From: Miscanthus floridulus
Lineage: Eukaryota > Streptophyta > Magnoliopsida > Poales > Poaceae
DNA length: 64,000 nucleotides
Assembly: GCF_019320115.1 (NCBI RefSeq)
Contig: NC_089587.1
Coordinates: 82,252,162 to 82,316,161 of the forward strand
Reading direction: 5' to 3'
The position numbers and the translations under genes are program-made. The stretch's first letter is position 1. Every line of letters begins with the position of its first letter. The notes beneath the pieces were generated by a model. It had not been told where the DNA came from, searched no databases, and was given only the letters and a program-made list of their open reading frames with translations. This document shows positions 45,564-58,408 of this stretch, one piece after another.

Positions 45564-47174
45564 TAGTGCCGCTCACGCTCATCATCACTCCGTGTCAAGC
45601 AAAGGCAACCACATGGCACGCACATAATTAAATGCATGATTAACACCTTACCGATACACATGTAAAACGTACACCCGCTCATGCATCGCGAGTATATATA
45701 CATGTACTCTATCTAGTACTCCCATACGTACCTTTTGCGTGTGTAACCAAATGTTCCTGGCTACTAGTATTACCTGTTCATCCATCCGTACATGCTTCCA
45801 CACATGGTCTTACTGGTCTCTTAGACAAGTATATGTACTACAAGTACATACTTAACCGATCTAATTATATATTCCTTTGTTCATTCTATAACACGGTATA
45901 TATAGACTATCAAACACGTGCATGTGTTACAGCAGACAATGTGTAATTTGTTGTGTGACCTCACCTAGAGAACCTGTGGTTAGGAGATTTATTTATTTAA
46001 CGATCATGTCATGTGTTTCGATTCGTCTTGAGATCAAATATGTACTATATGTCTGCACGTGTACTTAATCCATATAGGCATGGGAAAGAGTGAGGGACTA
46101 GAAAAACGCCTTGTATTCCAATTCATTTTGGAATCAGAGTATCGGACTACACACCGTTGCTTGACACCAACCCGTACGGGTACAAGAGATTGGATCCATC
46201 AGATTCCCATCGGATGGTTATGAGGAATGACATATGAAGAAACTTTTCTCTCTTTAATATTAGACTAGTAAATATGTCCGTGCATTCCGACGTACATGTC
46301 ATTTCTTATCTTCTCTAGATATATTACTTTTACTATGTATCTAGACATTTTGTATATCTACGTGTATAGCAAAAACTATGTACCTAGAATATCCAAGACG
46401 ATCTATAGGGTGGTATTATTTATGTTTCACCATTTATAAAATTTAAAAGCTATAATTTATTTTTTGACTAGCCGCTAAATGTCCATAGCCCCCTATTTAT
46501 TACACTGCTATAGTTAAATATTAATTTTTGAGACGTTTGAGGACCATAAAAAACTAATTTTAATCTCTATAATTGAAGTCAACAAGGATTATGTGTTGCT
46601 GACATGTTTATAATACTTATACTTATTGATTATAATGGAAAACTTACTTGAGTTTTCACATGCTAGCCTCTTCGTTTATCGCAAAGATACATTTATTTAG
46701 ACCAGATTAGACAATAAACTATTTAAATTTTCTATTCACATTTTTTATTAGTTGAATCACCTGCTAAAAACTTGATAGTAGAAAATTTGTCTTAGAGAAA
46801 ATCAACAGTTGAAAGGTCCATGATAATTATTTTTATAAAAAAAAAGTCAATGGAAAAAAAATCACCTAAGAGGATCACGGATGCAAAAGAAAAAACAAAA
46901 GAAATCATAAATAAAGAAATTGGACGGAAGGCCAACCAAAAAAAATCAAACAAAAACTGAAGTGCACCCAAAGGAACGGAGGAAAGAAAATTAATATTGA
47001 TTAGACCTAAACTGAACGGGACATGGACTCGGAAAAAAGGATAGGGGACATAATCGAACAATAGATCTTAAAGTGGAAGGGGATTAGAGCTGGGTGAAAA
47101 TAATTATATTGCAGAAATTTTGGCCATAAATATAGAAAAAATAGAGAGTAGAATAGGATTAGGATTCTTACCGA

Positions 47175-48000
47175 AATTTACTCGGGACTTAAAAAGATCT
47201 ATTTGGATTAGGATTTGAATTTGTACCTATTCAGGTTACCTCAAAAAGGCCTAAGTATATGTTATTATATATAGAAAACTTAAGAAGTTGTAGAGAGACG
47301 AAAATTAATAGTTTTCACATTCACGGAGCTAGTTATAGGAGGTTATACAAAAAAAATGGGTACAAAAAATGGGCTGAAATTTTGCCTCTTTATTATTAGG
47401 TATAGAAAAAAAAGAAGTTGTAGAGAGACGAACATTAATAGTTTTCACATTCACGGAATTAGTTAGAGGAGGCCATACCAAAAAAATGGGTAACAAAAAA
47501 ATGGACTGAAATTTTGACTCTTCATTATTAGGTATAGATATAGATATAGATAAATACATATATCCTATAATCCTTACCTAGTTATGACGAATTGGACTTG
47601 AAAGGATCTATTTGGATTAGAATTTGAATTCGTACCTATTTAGGTTACCTAAAAAAGGCCTACATATGTTATTATATATAGAAAACATAAGAAGTTGTAG
47701 AGAGACGAAAATTAATAGTTTTCACATTCATGAAGTTAGTTAGAGGAGGTCATATAAAAAAATGGGTACAAAAAATAGGCTGAAATTTTGCCTCTTTATT
47801 ATTAGGTATAGAAAGAAAGCATAAGAAGTTGTAGAGAGACGAACATTAATAGTTTTCGCATTCACGGAATTAGTTAGAGGAGGCCATACCAAAAAAATGG
47901 GTAACAAAAAAATGGACTGAAATTTTACCTCTTTATTATTAGGTGTAGATATAGATATAGATATAGATAAATACTGATATCCTATAATCCTTACCTAGTT
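47175..48000. repeat. Tandem duplication of about 410 bp
   Basis: 47175-47588 and 47589-48000 are two copies of the segment from GGACTT(A/G)AAA(A/G)GATCTATTTGGATTAG to CCTTACCTAGTTA(T/C)GACGAATT. Each contains two of the 140-bp units described at 10888. The other two spacer copies have this segment once. The join is GACGAATTGGACTTGAAAGG (47586-47605). Confidence 0.82.
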
Positions 48001-48060
48001 ACGACGAATTTATCATATACTCTACATGCTTTTTAGTATTCCATCGCCCCATATCTATAG

Positions 48061-48550
48061 AATCTTTGGTTGGCCTAGAGGAGGGTGAATAGGCCTGTCA
48101 AAATAAACACACAAACTTTTATTAATTTCACCCTATGACACTGCTGCTCTGACGGGCGACACCGCCGAACTGTGGCACTGCTAGGCCAGAACAGCGGCAC
48201 TGCCGTACCCGCAGACAACTTTGAGCCACAGTTCAAAATCAGTGAACGAAAACTTAGATCGGAGAAATTTCTCAGCTTACTGCTGGTATGATAGTCACAG
48301 ATCGAGAGCTGGAAGTAGTAGGAAAACCACACACAAGTAGATCGACTAGAAACCCTAGAAATCACCTCAACAACAATATGACATGCAAGTAATGTAAATC
48401 AAGTACAAGGGACACAATGATTTATCCCGTGGTTCAGCTCGCCATCAAGGCTTGCCTACGTCCATGTTGTTGAGGTTACTCCGAACACTCCAGTGGCCCC
48501 GTGGTTTTAAAATCACCGAGGTCGAGCCCTGCAAGGGGCGGATGAACCCC
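48061..48550. repeat. LTR-like dispersed repeat (second full copy)
   Basis: Collinear with 11281-11770, from TTGGCCTAGAGGAGGGTGAATAGG to GAACCCCACATAGTGGC. Same boundary with the gypsy relic, so the two were already joined before the duplication. Confidence 0.6.
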
Positions 48551-50110
48551 ACATAGTGGCTACAAGCATATGCCACCGCTGTGCGTGCCGCCTGTGGAGA
48601 TACCAGTGTAATGGCGAACTATCTTTCTGTCATGCTCACGTCGACCGCAATAAACTGGCTCACGAGCCTCGCCCCAGATTCCATCAAATCTTGGGAATAG
48701 TTGAAGAAGGTCTTCACCGACAATTACATGGCTACGTGTACTCGGCCGGGCACCAAGCATGATCTGAATCGCATTTATCAGAAACCATTCAAGCTCCTCC
48801 GTAGTAAAATCAGACGATTTTCCGAGACGAGGAATTCTATTCCTAACATCACGGAAGCAGAAGTCATCACCGCCTTTGTCAGAGGACTCCATCACCGCGA
48901 CCTCCTCTCCAAATTCAATTGCAAGCCGCCAAAGGGGATTGGCAAGATGATCACGACCGCCAATCAATATACCAACGCTGAAGAGGCCAAAGTCTGCTTC
49001 AACGTGGATGCGGGCACTCACCGACCAACTCGCCACAGCGACGAGTGCCCCGACGAATGACGCCATAGTGACTACCGCTAAGACGACCGCGGCCACCATC
49101 AGGACAGTGGCCGTGATCGGCCAGAAGGGTCTAAAGCTGGTCAGTATCGTCGTCGCTGACCAAACAACATCATCGCCGCCGTTGACGAACCTCGCGCCAA
49201 ACGTAACTACGACGAGTAGTACAAGAAAATCCTCGAAGGCCCGTTCCCCTCCACAATAACAAGCACAAGATGAAGGACTGCCTTGGCTTGGCTAAGAGTT
49301 TTAGGCCAAACAGAAGGACGATGACAATGACGACGGAGCCAGAGGTCACCGACAACCTAGGGACAACAATAACGTCTTCCAAGATCATGACAAAGTGGTT
49401 GCCACTATCTTTGGGGCCTCCCCACCGCCGAGAACAGAAGAGATCAAAAACTCACCGCCCACCGGGTGCTCACCATCAACACAGAAGATGCTATCGCCGA
49501 CCCAGCTATCGCCCCTAGTCTGAGGTCACCATCACCTTCAGTAGGGCCAACTAGTGGGCAAACATCCCTTACACAGGGCGTTTCCCCCTCGTTCTCGATG
49601 CAACCATCAAGAAAGTACTCTTCAGCAAAGTACTCATCGACGACGGAAGCGCCCTGAACCTCCTCTTTGCCGGAACCCTAAATGAGCTTGGCCTTGGAGT
49701 AGAACACCTCACTCCCTCCGACTCCTCCTTCTGGGGTGTGGTACCTAGTAGGGCATCACGACTGCTTGGAGAGATCACCCTCCCGATACAATTCAGCATG
49801 GCTAGCAACTTCCACATCGAGCACATCAACTTCTACGTCGCTGACTTCAACACCGCCTACCACGCCATACTTGGTCGGCCAACTCTGGCCAAGTTCATGG
49901 TCATACCGCACTACGCCTATCTGGTATTGAAGATGCCCTCGCCTGTAGGAGTTCTGGCCCTATGGACCAACCTCTCTATCGCCTACGCCAGCGTAACAGA
50001 GAGTCAAGGAAAAGTGCCAAGGAAGGGATACTGCAAAAATACATCACCCGAAAAGAGGGTGCAAAATTACTCCTTAAAATTTACTTTGGCTCCTATGGCA
50101 ATCACGCGGC
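48551..50110 (+). mobile_element. Tat-lineage gypsy relic (copy 2), internally deleted
   Basis: The gag part is at 48613-49255 (SIPNITEAEVITAFVRGLHH, MITTANQYTNAEEAK) and the protease region at about 49600-49720. The following linker (SNFHIEHINFYVADFNTAYH, ILGRPTLAKFMVIPHYAYLV) is in a 143-codon open frame (49738-50169). At about 50006 the sequence jumps from ACAGAGAGTC to AAGTGCCAAGGAAGGGATAC. Against copy 1 this removes about 13228-15497, that is RT, both RNase H domains and the linker. The integrase zinc-binding start (GYCKNTSPE..) is read out of frame. Confidence 0.82.
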
Positions 50111-50862
50111 CTCCAGAAACCTGGTCGGCAAAGTTTGTTGTACTCAACTCAAACTACAACTTCTATTAAAGGTCAAACTTCATATCTAGAAAAGAAACTA
50201 TAGTTTTACCCGGGTCAAAACAGCATCATGAAAAAAGGAGTTAACTATTGATCCAACACTTAGAAGTATTTTTAGGCTAGTTCATGAACATAAACCCTAG
50301 ATCATTTTTTATCTTAAGTATTTCTAGACTGTTTTAAGTGATCAAACAACAAGTCACTATAAAAAAATCTAGAGTTAGCCACATTTCTCAATACCCAAGC
50401 CATGGTAAAAATTAAAATTTATCAATTTTCATAGCTCGGCGCCAAGATCCACGGCGCCGAGCTCATGCCACGTCCGCGCCACGCAAGCAACCACGTCAAC
50501 GGCATGAAGAAAATGACCCTGGATCTCGGCGCCAAAATAATTGGTGCCGAGACGTGTAAGTTCGGCGCCAATTGTCACGGCGCTGAGGTCAGGGTCTATT
50601 TTTTGAAAGGATACTGCCAAGGGCGTATTTGCTAAAATCTTTAAAAAAGGGGGGCTGAAAAACAAAAAAAATACGACGACTATGACAAGGTTGGTTGGTG
50701 ATCTGAGATAGGGCCTAGGGGCATGTATATATACTGTAGTGCCACTCATGCTCATCATCACTCCATGTCAAGCAAAGGCAACCACACTGCACGCACATAA
50801 TTAAATGCATGATTAACACCTTATCGATACACTTGTAAAATGTACACCCGCTCATGCATCGC
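50111..50862. repeat. GGCGCCGAG repeat and start of module F (second copy)
   Basis: Collinear with 15600-16340. The palindromic cluster is at 50434-50590. The CACTA empty site GACAAGGTTGGTTGGTGATCTG is at 50684-50705. It goes directly to CTCATGCATCGC and the hAT, without the extra F duplication present in copy 1. No gene. Confidence 0.75.
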
Positions 50863-51701
50863 TAGTGCTGGCCCTAGGGTTAGGGCATGAGGTGTGACAG
50901 CCGAGGGCCCAAGCGGAGGAGGGGCCCAAGCCTAGGTATACAAACCCCCAGGTCCTATAGTTTATTAGGCGTTAGCAAACTAATGAGAAGAGAGACATAG
51001 AACTGGTCAGACAGCCCAAAAAGACAACATCGGTATTTCTTTTCTAGTTTCCTTTCCCACGGCCCTAGGGTAGAGAGGAGACGAGGAGTCACGCTGCACA
51101 CAGCACACTCTGATCGTGAGTTCACGACGTGCGCCTTACACATGCGGAGCTGGCGAGCCGCGCCGCCGCGAAGAGCTAGCCTACCAGAGACACGAACATG
51201 GTGAATGAGGACGGCGACCAGGTAGGGCTCCACGATGACGACATCTTGATTCTTGGCTTCTTATGAATTGAGATCACTGATCAGTTGTTTAGCCCCAAGG
51301 TAATTTTTTCTTTTTATTTTTAATCCAAATTAATTATTTGTATAGTATTCTAAACTTCTAGTACTTTGTACCCATATAGTCATATTTTTATTCTAATTTA
51401 GGTGTTAGAATTTTAGAATGTTGCCTAAGAAACATTTGTCATGGGTGAGAAAAAAAATGAATATATTGCTTTTTTAATCTACATTGTTCCTCGATAATTA
51501 TCATACATCTACAAATATATTGCTTAATCTACATTGTTTCTCGATAATTATTAGACATGTTAAATTAAAAATATGCTATTGAATTTGCTTTCATTTTGCA
51601 AGTAAAATTAGTGTCTATATATTATAAGATTTTATACATGGTTAATACGGCCGTTGCGATGAGATCGCCATAGGGCCCTTAAAATCGTAGGACTGGCACT
51701 G
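50863..51701. mobile_element. Non-autonomous hAT transposon (copy 2)
   Basis: Ends TAGTGCTGGCCCTA and TAGGACTGGCACTG, flanked by TGCATCGC (50855-50862) and TGCATCAC (51702-51709), the same duplication with the same mismatch as copy 1. About 839 bp, collinear with 16618-17461. Confidence 0.9.
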
Positions 51702-51837
51702 TGCATCACCAGTATATATACAAGTACTCTATCTAGTACTCCCATATATACCTTTTGCGTGTGTAACCAAATGGTCCTGGCTACTAGTATTACCAGTTCA
51801 TCCATCCGTACATACTTCCACACTTGGTCTTACTAGT

Positions 51838-53268
51838 TGAAAGCATCTAGGCCCCTAGTTGGGTTTCGGTGATTAATGACAATACGTGATTACTGTGACT
51901 AACGTGTGTTTTGCAGAGGCAATTAAGTTAGGTCACGGTAATGGAGATCGATTGGGCTATCATGGTGGTCATGCCCCTACGATGGAAATCGTTTCGGTTT
52001 TCAAAGGATGGACGACAAGGTTAAGGATGGACTAGTTCTAAGTGTCGTTTGGTGTTGAGGAGACACTTAGAGTAGTTTAGGACTTTGTTTTTTCTTTGGC
52101 TGTACTATTAAGGGGGTATGGACGGGTAGCTTGACCTAGGTGAGTCTAGTGAGTTAGGTGTGGTGCACACTTGCTAACTCTAGCACTAGGTAGCTCCTAA
52201 AAAGCCGTTAGATCCATTGGAGCAAACTTCATTCACGTATGATCAAGAGTTGGAAGTGAATGGAGGGTCAAATGCTGACCGGATGCTAGCGCAGAGTCCG
52301 GTCAGTTCATTTGATCAAGGAGATTTCATCTGGTGCGACCGAACGCTGAGAGGTGAGTGACTGGATGCTAGGTCTCAGCGTTCGGTCGACTCTAGTAAGG
52401 TTCTAGGGAGGGAAAATCGTGACCGAACGTGTCCGGTCACAACTTAAACACTGGAGTTCAGGGAGAACTGACCGAAGCATCCGGTCAATATGGCCGGAGC
52501 GTCCAGTCACCCCGTAGAGGCATATAACAGTTTGTTTTTCAACCAAGGTTATAAATACTTCCTCTATTCATGTGTGGGGGGTACTTTTGCTCATTCCAAC
52601 AGCTGAGAAACACCTTTGAGAGTGCAAAGAAGAGCTAGGTCCTAGTGAGGTGATTGAGATTTGAGAATCCCAAAGAGAGCCCTCATTAGTGAAAGCAAGA
52701 GTAGCAAAATGTGCATCCACCCTTCTCATTAGGCTTGTCGTGGTCAAGTGAGAGTTCATGCTTGTTACTCTTGATGATCGCCATCATCTAGATGGCTTGG
52801 TGGTGATTGGGAGCTTGGTGATCATCCAGCGGAGCTTGTGGATGACCCAACTCAAGTTGTGAGCGGTTGTGGGTGATTCACCATGATGGAGTGTCAAAGA
52901 ATCAACCCATAGAGAGCACTTGATCCTTGCACGGATCAAGGGGGAGCTACACACTTGCGCGTGTGCTCCAACGAGGACTAGTGGGGAGTGACGACTCTCC
53001 GATACCTCAGCAAAACATCGCCGTGTTCCTCCTTCTCACTTTACCTTGAGCATTTACTTTGAGCAATTCAATTCTTGTCTTTACATTCATAGAATTGCCA
53101 TGCTAGAGTAGGATTGAAATATAGGTTGCTAAACTTTTGTATGGTAGATCAATAGAAACACTTTCTAGACACAAGGGGTTAATTGGGCTAACCGTAGGAC
53201 TTAATTATTGCAAAAAAAATTAGAATTAGTCCAATTCACCCCTCCTCTTAGGTATCTTGATCCTTTCA
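51838..53268 (+). repeat. 5' LTR of copia copy 2
   Basis: TGAAAGCATCTAGG to GATCCTTTCA, 1431 bp. It keeps GATTAATGACAATACG near 51870 that the 5' LTR of copy 1 lost. The CCGGTCA-motif array is at about 52275-52510 and TATAAATACTT at 52551. Confidence 0.92.
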
Positions 53269-53270
53269 AT

Positions 53271-53282
53271 TGGTATCAGAGC
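53271..53282 (+). other. Primer-binding site (initiator Met tRNA), copy 2
   Basis: TGGTATCAGAGC two bases after the LTR, identical to the site of copy 1. Confidence 0.92.
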
Positions 53283-53320
53283 CTCGTACTCACGAATTAG
53301 ACTTAACCGTCTAGAGAAAT

Positions 53321-55730
53321 ATGTCTCATGGGGATGGACCTCCTCCTATCTTTGAGGGGGATGATTTTCCATATTAGAAAATCCGCATGGAGGCGTATTT
53401 AGAAGCTCTAGATGTTGGAATACTTAGAGCCGTCTCACAAGGATTCCCAAAACCTCAGGATGCTACACACCTACAAGGCGATGAGGTGAATTATGAGAAA
53501 TGGAATGCAAAGGCTCGAAACACCATCTTTAGAGGCCTTTGCAAAGATGTGTTTAACCTGGTGAGGAACCACAAGGACACCCATGCACTATGGTCGGACG
53601 TTTGTGCGCTCCATGAGGGAACAAAGAGTGAGCGTGAGGAACGCTATCATCTTGTCATGAAAAAGCTTAACTCTTTTGAGATGCTTTCTAAAGAATGTGC
53701 TAATGAGATGTACTCACGTTTGAATGTTCTTGTAGAGAAAGTCAATGGGCTTGGACTCACTCAAATGCAACCATCCGATGTTGTAAGAAAAATCTTGAGT
53801 GTCCTCCCCATTGATAAATATGGGCATATTGTGACCATGCTTCATCAAGGTGATCTTTCCACCACTACACCAACACAAATTTTGGGTAAGATCAATACTC
53901 ATGAGATGTACATGCACATCAAACCACAAGATGGATCATCCTCTACTAAGAAGAAAGAAAAAGACTTAGCATTCAAAGCTAGCCAAGAGAAGGGCAAAGC
54001 AAGGCTTGAGTATGAGAGCTCAAGTGATGATGAAATTGATGATGCAAGTCTTGCTCTTATGGTGAGAAGAATCACCAAGATGCTAAAGAAGCTCAATAAG
54101 AGTGGCATCAAGTTTGATGGCAAGAAGAAGAATTTCTTCACTAGCTCTAGAAGGAAGCCAATCTCTGAGATGGATTGCTACAATTATGGAGAACTTGGTC
54201 ATCTAGCACACCAATGCACCAAGCCCAAGAAATACAAGTTCAAGAACAAGTACAAGGGCAAGAAAGATGACTCAAGCAATGAAGAAGAAGATGAAAAAAA
54301 ACAAGCCATACAAGAAGAGAGATGGCAAGAAGGACTTCCATAAGAAGAAGAAAAGTGGAAAGCATACATCGTCGGTGATTGGCTCACGGACATTGATTCA
54401 TCTTGTGACTCATCCGATGATGATAGTGACAATGAGAAGGTGGCCGCCATTGTTATTGAATCTTCATCATCTTCACTGCCACCACTGCCATCATCCTCTA
54501 CACACCTATGCCTTATGGCCAAGGGTGATCGCAAGGTATCAATTGATGATAGTAGTGGTGATGAACATGCTAGCAATGATGATAGCGATAGTGATGATGA
54601 TGATGAATATGAATCACCTTCTTATGATGATCTTGTTAAATTGCTAAATCAATACACTAAGATCATTAGAAAGAGTAGAGCTAAGAATGAAAAACTAGAA
54701 GCTAAGAATGATTCTCTTTTAGCTAAATGTGATATAGCCGAAAAGACTAGTGTTGAGCTTAGAGAAGCAAATGATGTTATATCATCCAATCTCAAGGAGC
54801 TCAAATCTTCTAAGAAAGAGCTTAAAGATAAACATGATAAACTTGAGAGGATACACAATGAGTTCATCACTAGCCACAACATGCTAAAAGAAGAATATAC
54901 TACTCTTAAGATTAATCATGATAATCTTATCATTGCTCAAGAATATTTATTCAATGAGCCACATGATGCTACTAACAATGTTGTTAAGATTGATATAGCT
55001 ACATCATGTGATGATTTGATCATTGAGAGCATTGATCAAAGTTCTAGTAGCAAGGGCAAGCAAGTGGTTGAGACCAATAGTTATGATCAGTATATCAAGC
55101 TCAAGAATGATAATGAAAAGCTTAAGAAAGATCTTGAAGAGCTCAAAACCACCGACACCATAGTGCTAGAAACTCTTGATCATGATGGTGATTTAATTCT
55201 TGAGAATGAGAAGTTAAAAGAAGAGAACAAGAAGCTCAAGGAAGAGAAAAATAATGATGCACTCAAGGAAGAGAATAAGAAGCTTAAATTGGAGAAAGAG
55301 CATCTCAAGATTGGATTGAGCAAGTTCACAAGAGGCAAGCATCTTCAAAGTGAACTACTAATGAACACTATCATAAAGATGGATAGAAGTGGCATTGGGT
55401 ACTTGGCAAACCAAGAGAAGAAGGTTCAAGCTCAACAACAACACAAGTCAAAGCCAAATCCAAAGAGATGTTTTGAGTGTGGACAAGAAGGCCACTTTGC
55501 CCATGAGTGCCAAACTCTACCACCACAACCCTTGCCCTAGCATGCTAGACCTTTTGCCTTTAATGCTCATTACATGCTTAGAAAGGACTCTAGTGGGAAG
55601 ATGAAAGTCATGTTCTTAGGACCTCTCAATAAGAATAGGCCTAAAAAAATTTGGGTAACAAAGTCACTTGTTGAGAAGGTAAAGGACCCTCAACAAATTT
55701 GGGTTCCTAAAGCTTGTTCTCTTGTATGTA
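53321..55730 (+). pseudogene. Ty1/copia gag of copy 2
   Basis: ATG at 53321; TAG at 53375-53377 replaces a Trp codon (TGG in copy 1). The frame from 53387 carries the UBN2-like region and the first knuckle, in which the second Cys is changed (CYNYGELGHLAHQC), so zinc binding is probably lost. Near 54298 a deletion in the Lys-rich GAGAAAAAGAAAAAC stretch shifts the frame, which stops at 54343. The other part resumes at 54440-55540 with the acidic region, the coiled coil and an intact second knuckle (CFECGQEGHFAHEC), and ends at TAG 55538-55540 where copy 1 has AAG. Confidence 0.87.
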
Positions 55731-55731
55731 G

Positions 55732-58408
55732 GTGAACTACAAGATCAGTGGAAGTCATTGGATTATTGATAATGGTTGCATACAACATATGACTAGTGAT
55801 CCTCGTATATTCACCTCACTAGATGAAGTAGATGGAGAAGAAAGAATCAAATTTGGAGATAATTCAAAGGGCAAGGTAAAAGGATTAGGCAAAGTGGCAA
55901 TATCAAATGATCATTCTATCTCAAATGTGCTATATGTTGCTTCATTGAGCTTCAACTTGCTATCCATTGTACAATTGTGTGATCTTGGCTTCCAATGCTT
56001 GTTTACCAAGAAGAAAGTTGTTGTATCTAACAAGGATGATGATCAAGTGATATTCAAAGAATTTAGATACAACAACATATATCTAGTGGACTTCACCTCC
56101 GAAGATGTTAATTTGAAGACTTGATCACTCTTGCAAGAACAATGCTTGATGAGTACAACACTCCCAAAGCTCTATGGGCGGAAGCTATCAACACCGCTTG
56201 CTATGTATCCAACCGCCTATTCCTTCAAAAGTTTCTTGGCAAGACTCCTTATGAGTTGCTCAATGGGAAGAAGCCAGACGTCTCCTTCTTTAGGGTGTTT
56301 GGTTGCAAATGCTATATCTATAAGAAGCGGCAACACCTAAAGAAGTTTCAAAGATGTTGTGATATTGGTTTTGTTGTTGGTTACTCATCAAAGTCCAAAG
56401 CATATAGAATATTTAATCATGCCACCGGCTTGGTTGAAGAAACATATGATGTGGAATTTGATGAATCTAACGGCTCCCAAGGAGCACATGAGAATCTTGA
56501 TGATGTAGGTGATGAACCATTGAGGGAGGCTATGAAAAACATTCTGGTTGGAGACATCAAGCCTAATGATGACGAAGATGATATACACGTGATCAATCCT
56601 CCTTCTTCATCAAGTGTGCCACAAGATAGTGAAAAAGATAGGAGAGTAGAAAATGAAGATACTCATATCTCCCATGAGCAAATGGTGACACAAGCACAAG
56701 ATGTTGATGCTCCACAACCTCCCCCTCAAGTGGTTGATAGAAGAAATTCACCTCTACTTCAAGCTCATCCACAAGATCTCGTCATAGGGAGTTCATCAAA
56801 GGGAGTAATGACTCGCTCACAAAAACTTGCTTCATTTATTGAACATCACTCTTTTGTCTCTTGTTTTAAGCCTACCAAGGTAGAAGAAGCTCTTCAAGAT
56901 CTAGATTGGATCAATGCCATGCATGAAAAGTTGAACAACTTCACCCGCAATGAAGTTTGGACTCTTGAAGAGCGACCAAAAGGTGCAAGAGTCATTGGAA
57001 CAAAGTGGGTATTCCGCAACAAGCAAGATGATCAAGGCGTTGTTGTGAGGAATAAGGCAAGACTAGTTGCAAAGGGGTTCTCTTAAGTTGAAGGTTTGAA
57101 TTTTGGTGAGACCTTTGCACCGGTTACAAGACTAGAAGCCATCTGTATCCTCCTTGCATATGCATCACATCATGAAATGAAACTATATCAAATGGATGTG
57201 AAAAGTGCATTTTTAAATGGCTTTATTAATGAACTAGTCTATGTTGATCAACCTCCCGGGTTTGAAGACCCTAGATATCCTAATCATGTTTATATGTTGT
57301 CCAAGGCATTATATGGGCTTAAGCAAGCCCCAAGAGCATGGTATGAGCGCCTTTGGGACTTCCTCATTGAGAAAGGCTTCACCATTGGGAATGTCAACAC
57401 CACACTATTTACCAAGAAGCTTGATGGACATATCTTCATTTGCCAAGTGTATGTTGATGATATCATCTTTGGATCATCAAATGAAGATTCTTGCAAAGAG
57501 TTTGGTGAATTGATGTCGAAGGAGTTCGAGATGTCAATGATTTGAGAGCTTATATTCTTTCTTGGTTTTCAAGTCAAGCAAATGAGAGACGAGATTTTCA
57601 TCTCTCAAGAGAAATATACAAATGATCTTCTCAAGAGATTCAAGATGGATGAATGTAAGCCAATCAAGACATCAATGCCAACTAATGGACATCTTGACCT
57701 AGATGAGGGAGGTATCATGGTTGATCAAACTCTCTTCTACTCTATGATTGGTAGCTTGTTATATTAACCGCATCTAGGCCCGACATCATATTTAGTGTGT
57801 GTATGTGTGTTAGATTTCAAGCTAATCCTAAGGAAACTCATTTGATTGCCGTTAAAAGAATCCTTAGGTATCATAAGCACACACCAAGCATTGGCCTTTG
57901 GTATCCCAAAGGAGCTATATTTGAATTAGTTGGCTATTCAGATTCGAATTATGCCGATTGCAAAGTTGATAGAAAAAGCACATCCAGAGGGTGCCATTTG
58001 CTTGGTAGATCACTTATGTCTTGGTCCTCCAAGAAACAAAATAGTGTGGCTTTGTCCACCGCCAAAGCGGAATACATTACCGCGGGTGCTTGTTGTGCAC
58101 AAATACTTTATATGAAACAAACTTTGCTAGACTATGGAGTAGTTCTAGAAAAAGTACCTCTTTTGTGCGACAATAAAAGTGTGGTAAAACTTGCAAATAA
58201 TCCGGTTCAACACTCTCGCACCAAGCACATAGATATCCGCTATCACTTTCTTAGAGATCATGTTGCAAAAAATGATATTTCATTAGAAGGTGTAAGGACC
58301 GAGGATCAATTGGCGGATATCTTCACTAAACCTCTAAATAAGGCGACTTTTTGTCGATTGCAGAATGAGCTCAATGTGCTTGATTTTAGTAACTTCACTA
58401 AAAAATGA
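55732..58408 (+). pseudogene. Ty1/copia pol of copy 2, integrase deleted
   Basis: The protease box reads IIDNGCIQHM (DSGC in copy 1; the Ser is lost). At 56121-56124 the sequence jumps from AATTTGAAGACTTG into ATCACTCTTGCAAGAAC. Compared with copy 1 this drops about 21912-22456, the zinc-binding region and the D,D,E core of integrase. The integrase tail and linker (56121-57086) are a long open frame here (LWAEAINTACYVSNRL, GKTPYELLNGKKPDVS, FGCKCYIYKK). RT covers 56800-57545 with TAA at 57084-57086 and TGA at 57543-57545; the active box YVDD is intact (57450-57461). RNase H is at 57797-58408 (STAKAEYITAG with an E to K change, LCDNKSVVKLA). Confidence 0.9.

Larger units (their letters stand above)
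45409..48060. repeat. Spacer modules F and G (fourth copy)
   Basis: Same order as 8360-11280. It has the copia empty site CTTACTGGTCTC (45811 region) and the hAT empty site TGCATCGCGAGT (45683 region). It lacks the Stowaway region (join at TTGACTAGCC, 46466). It contains an extra internal duplication at 47175-48000. No gene. Confidence 0.82.
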
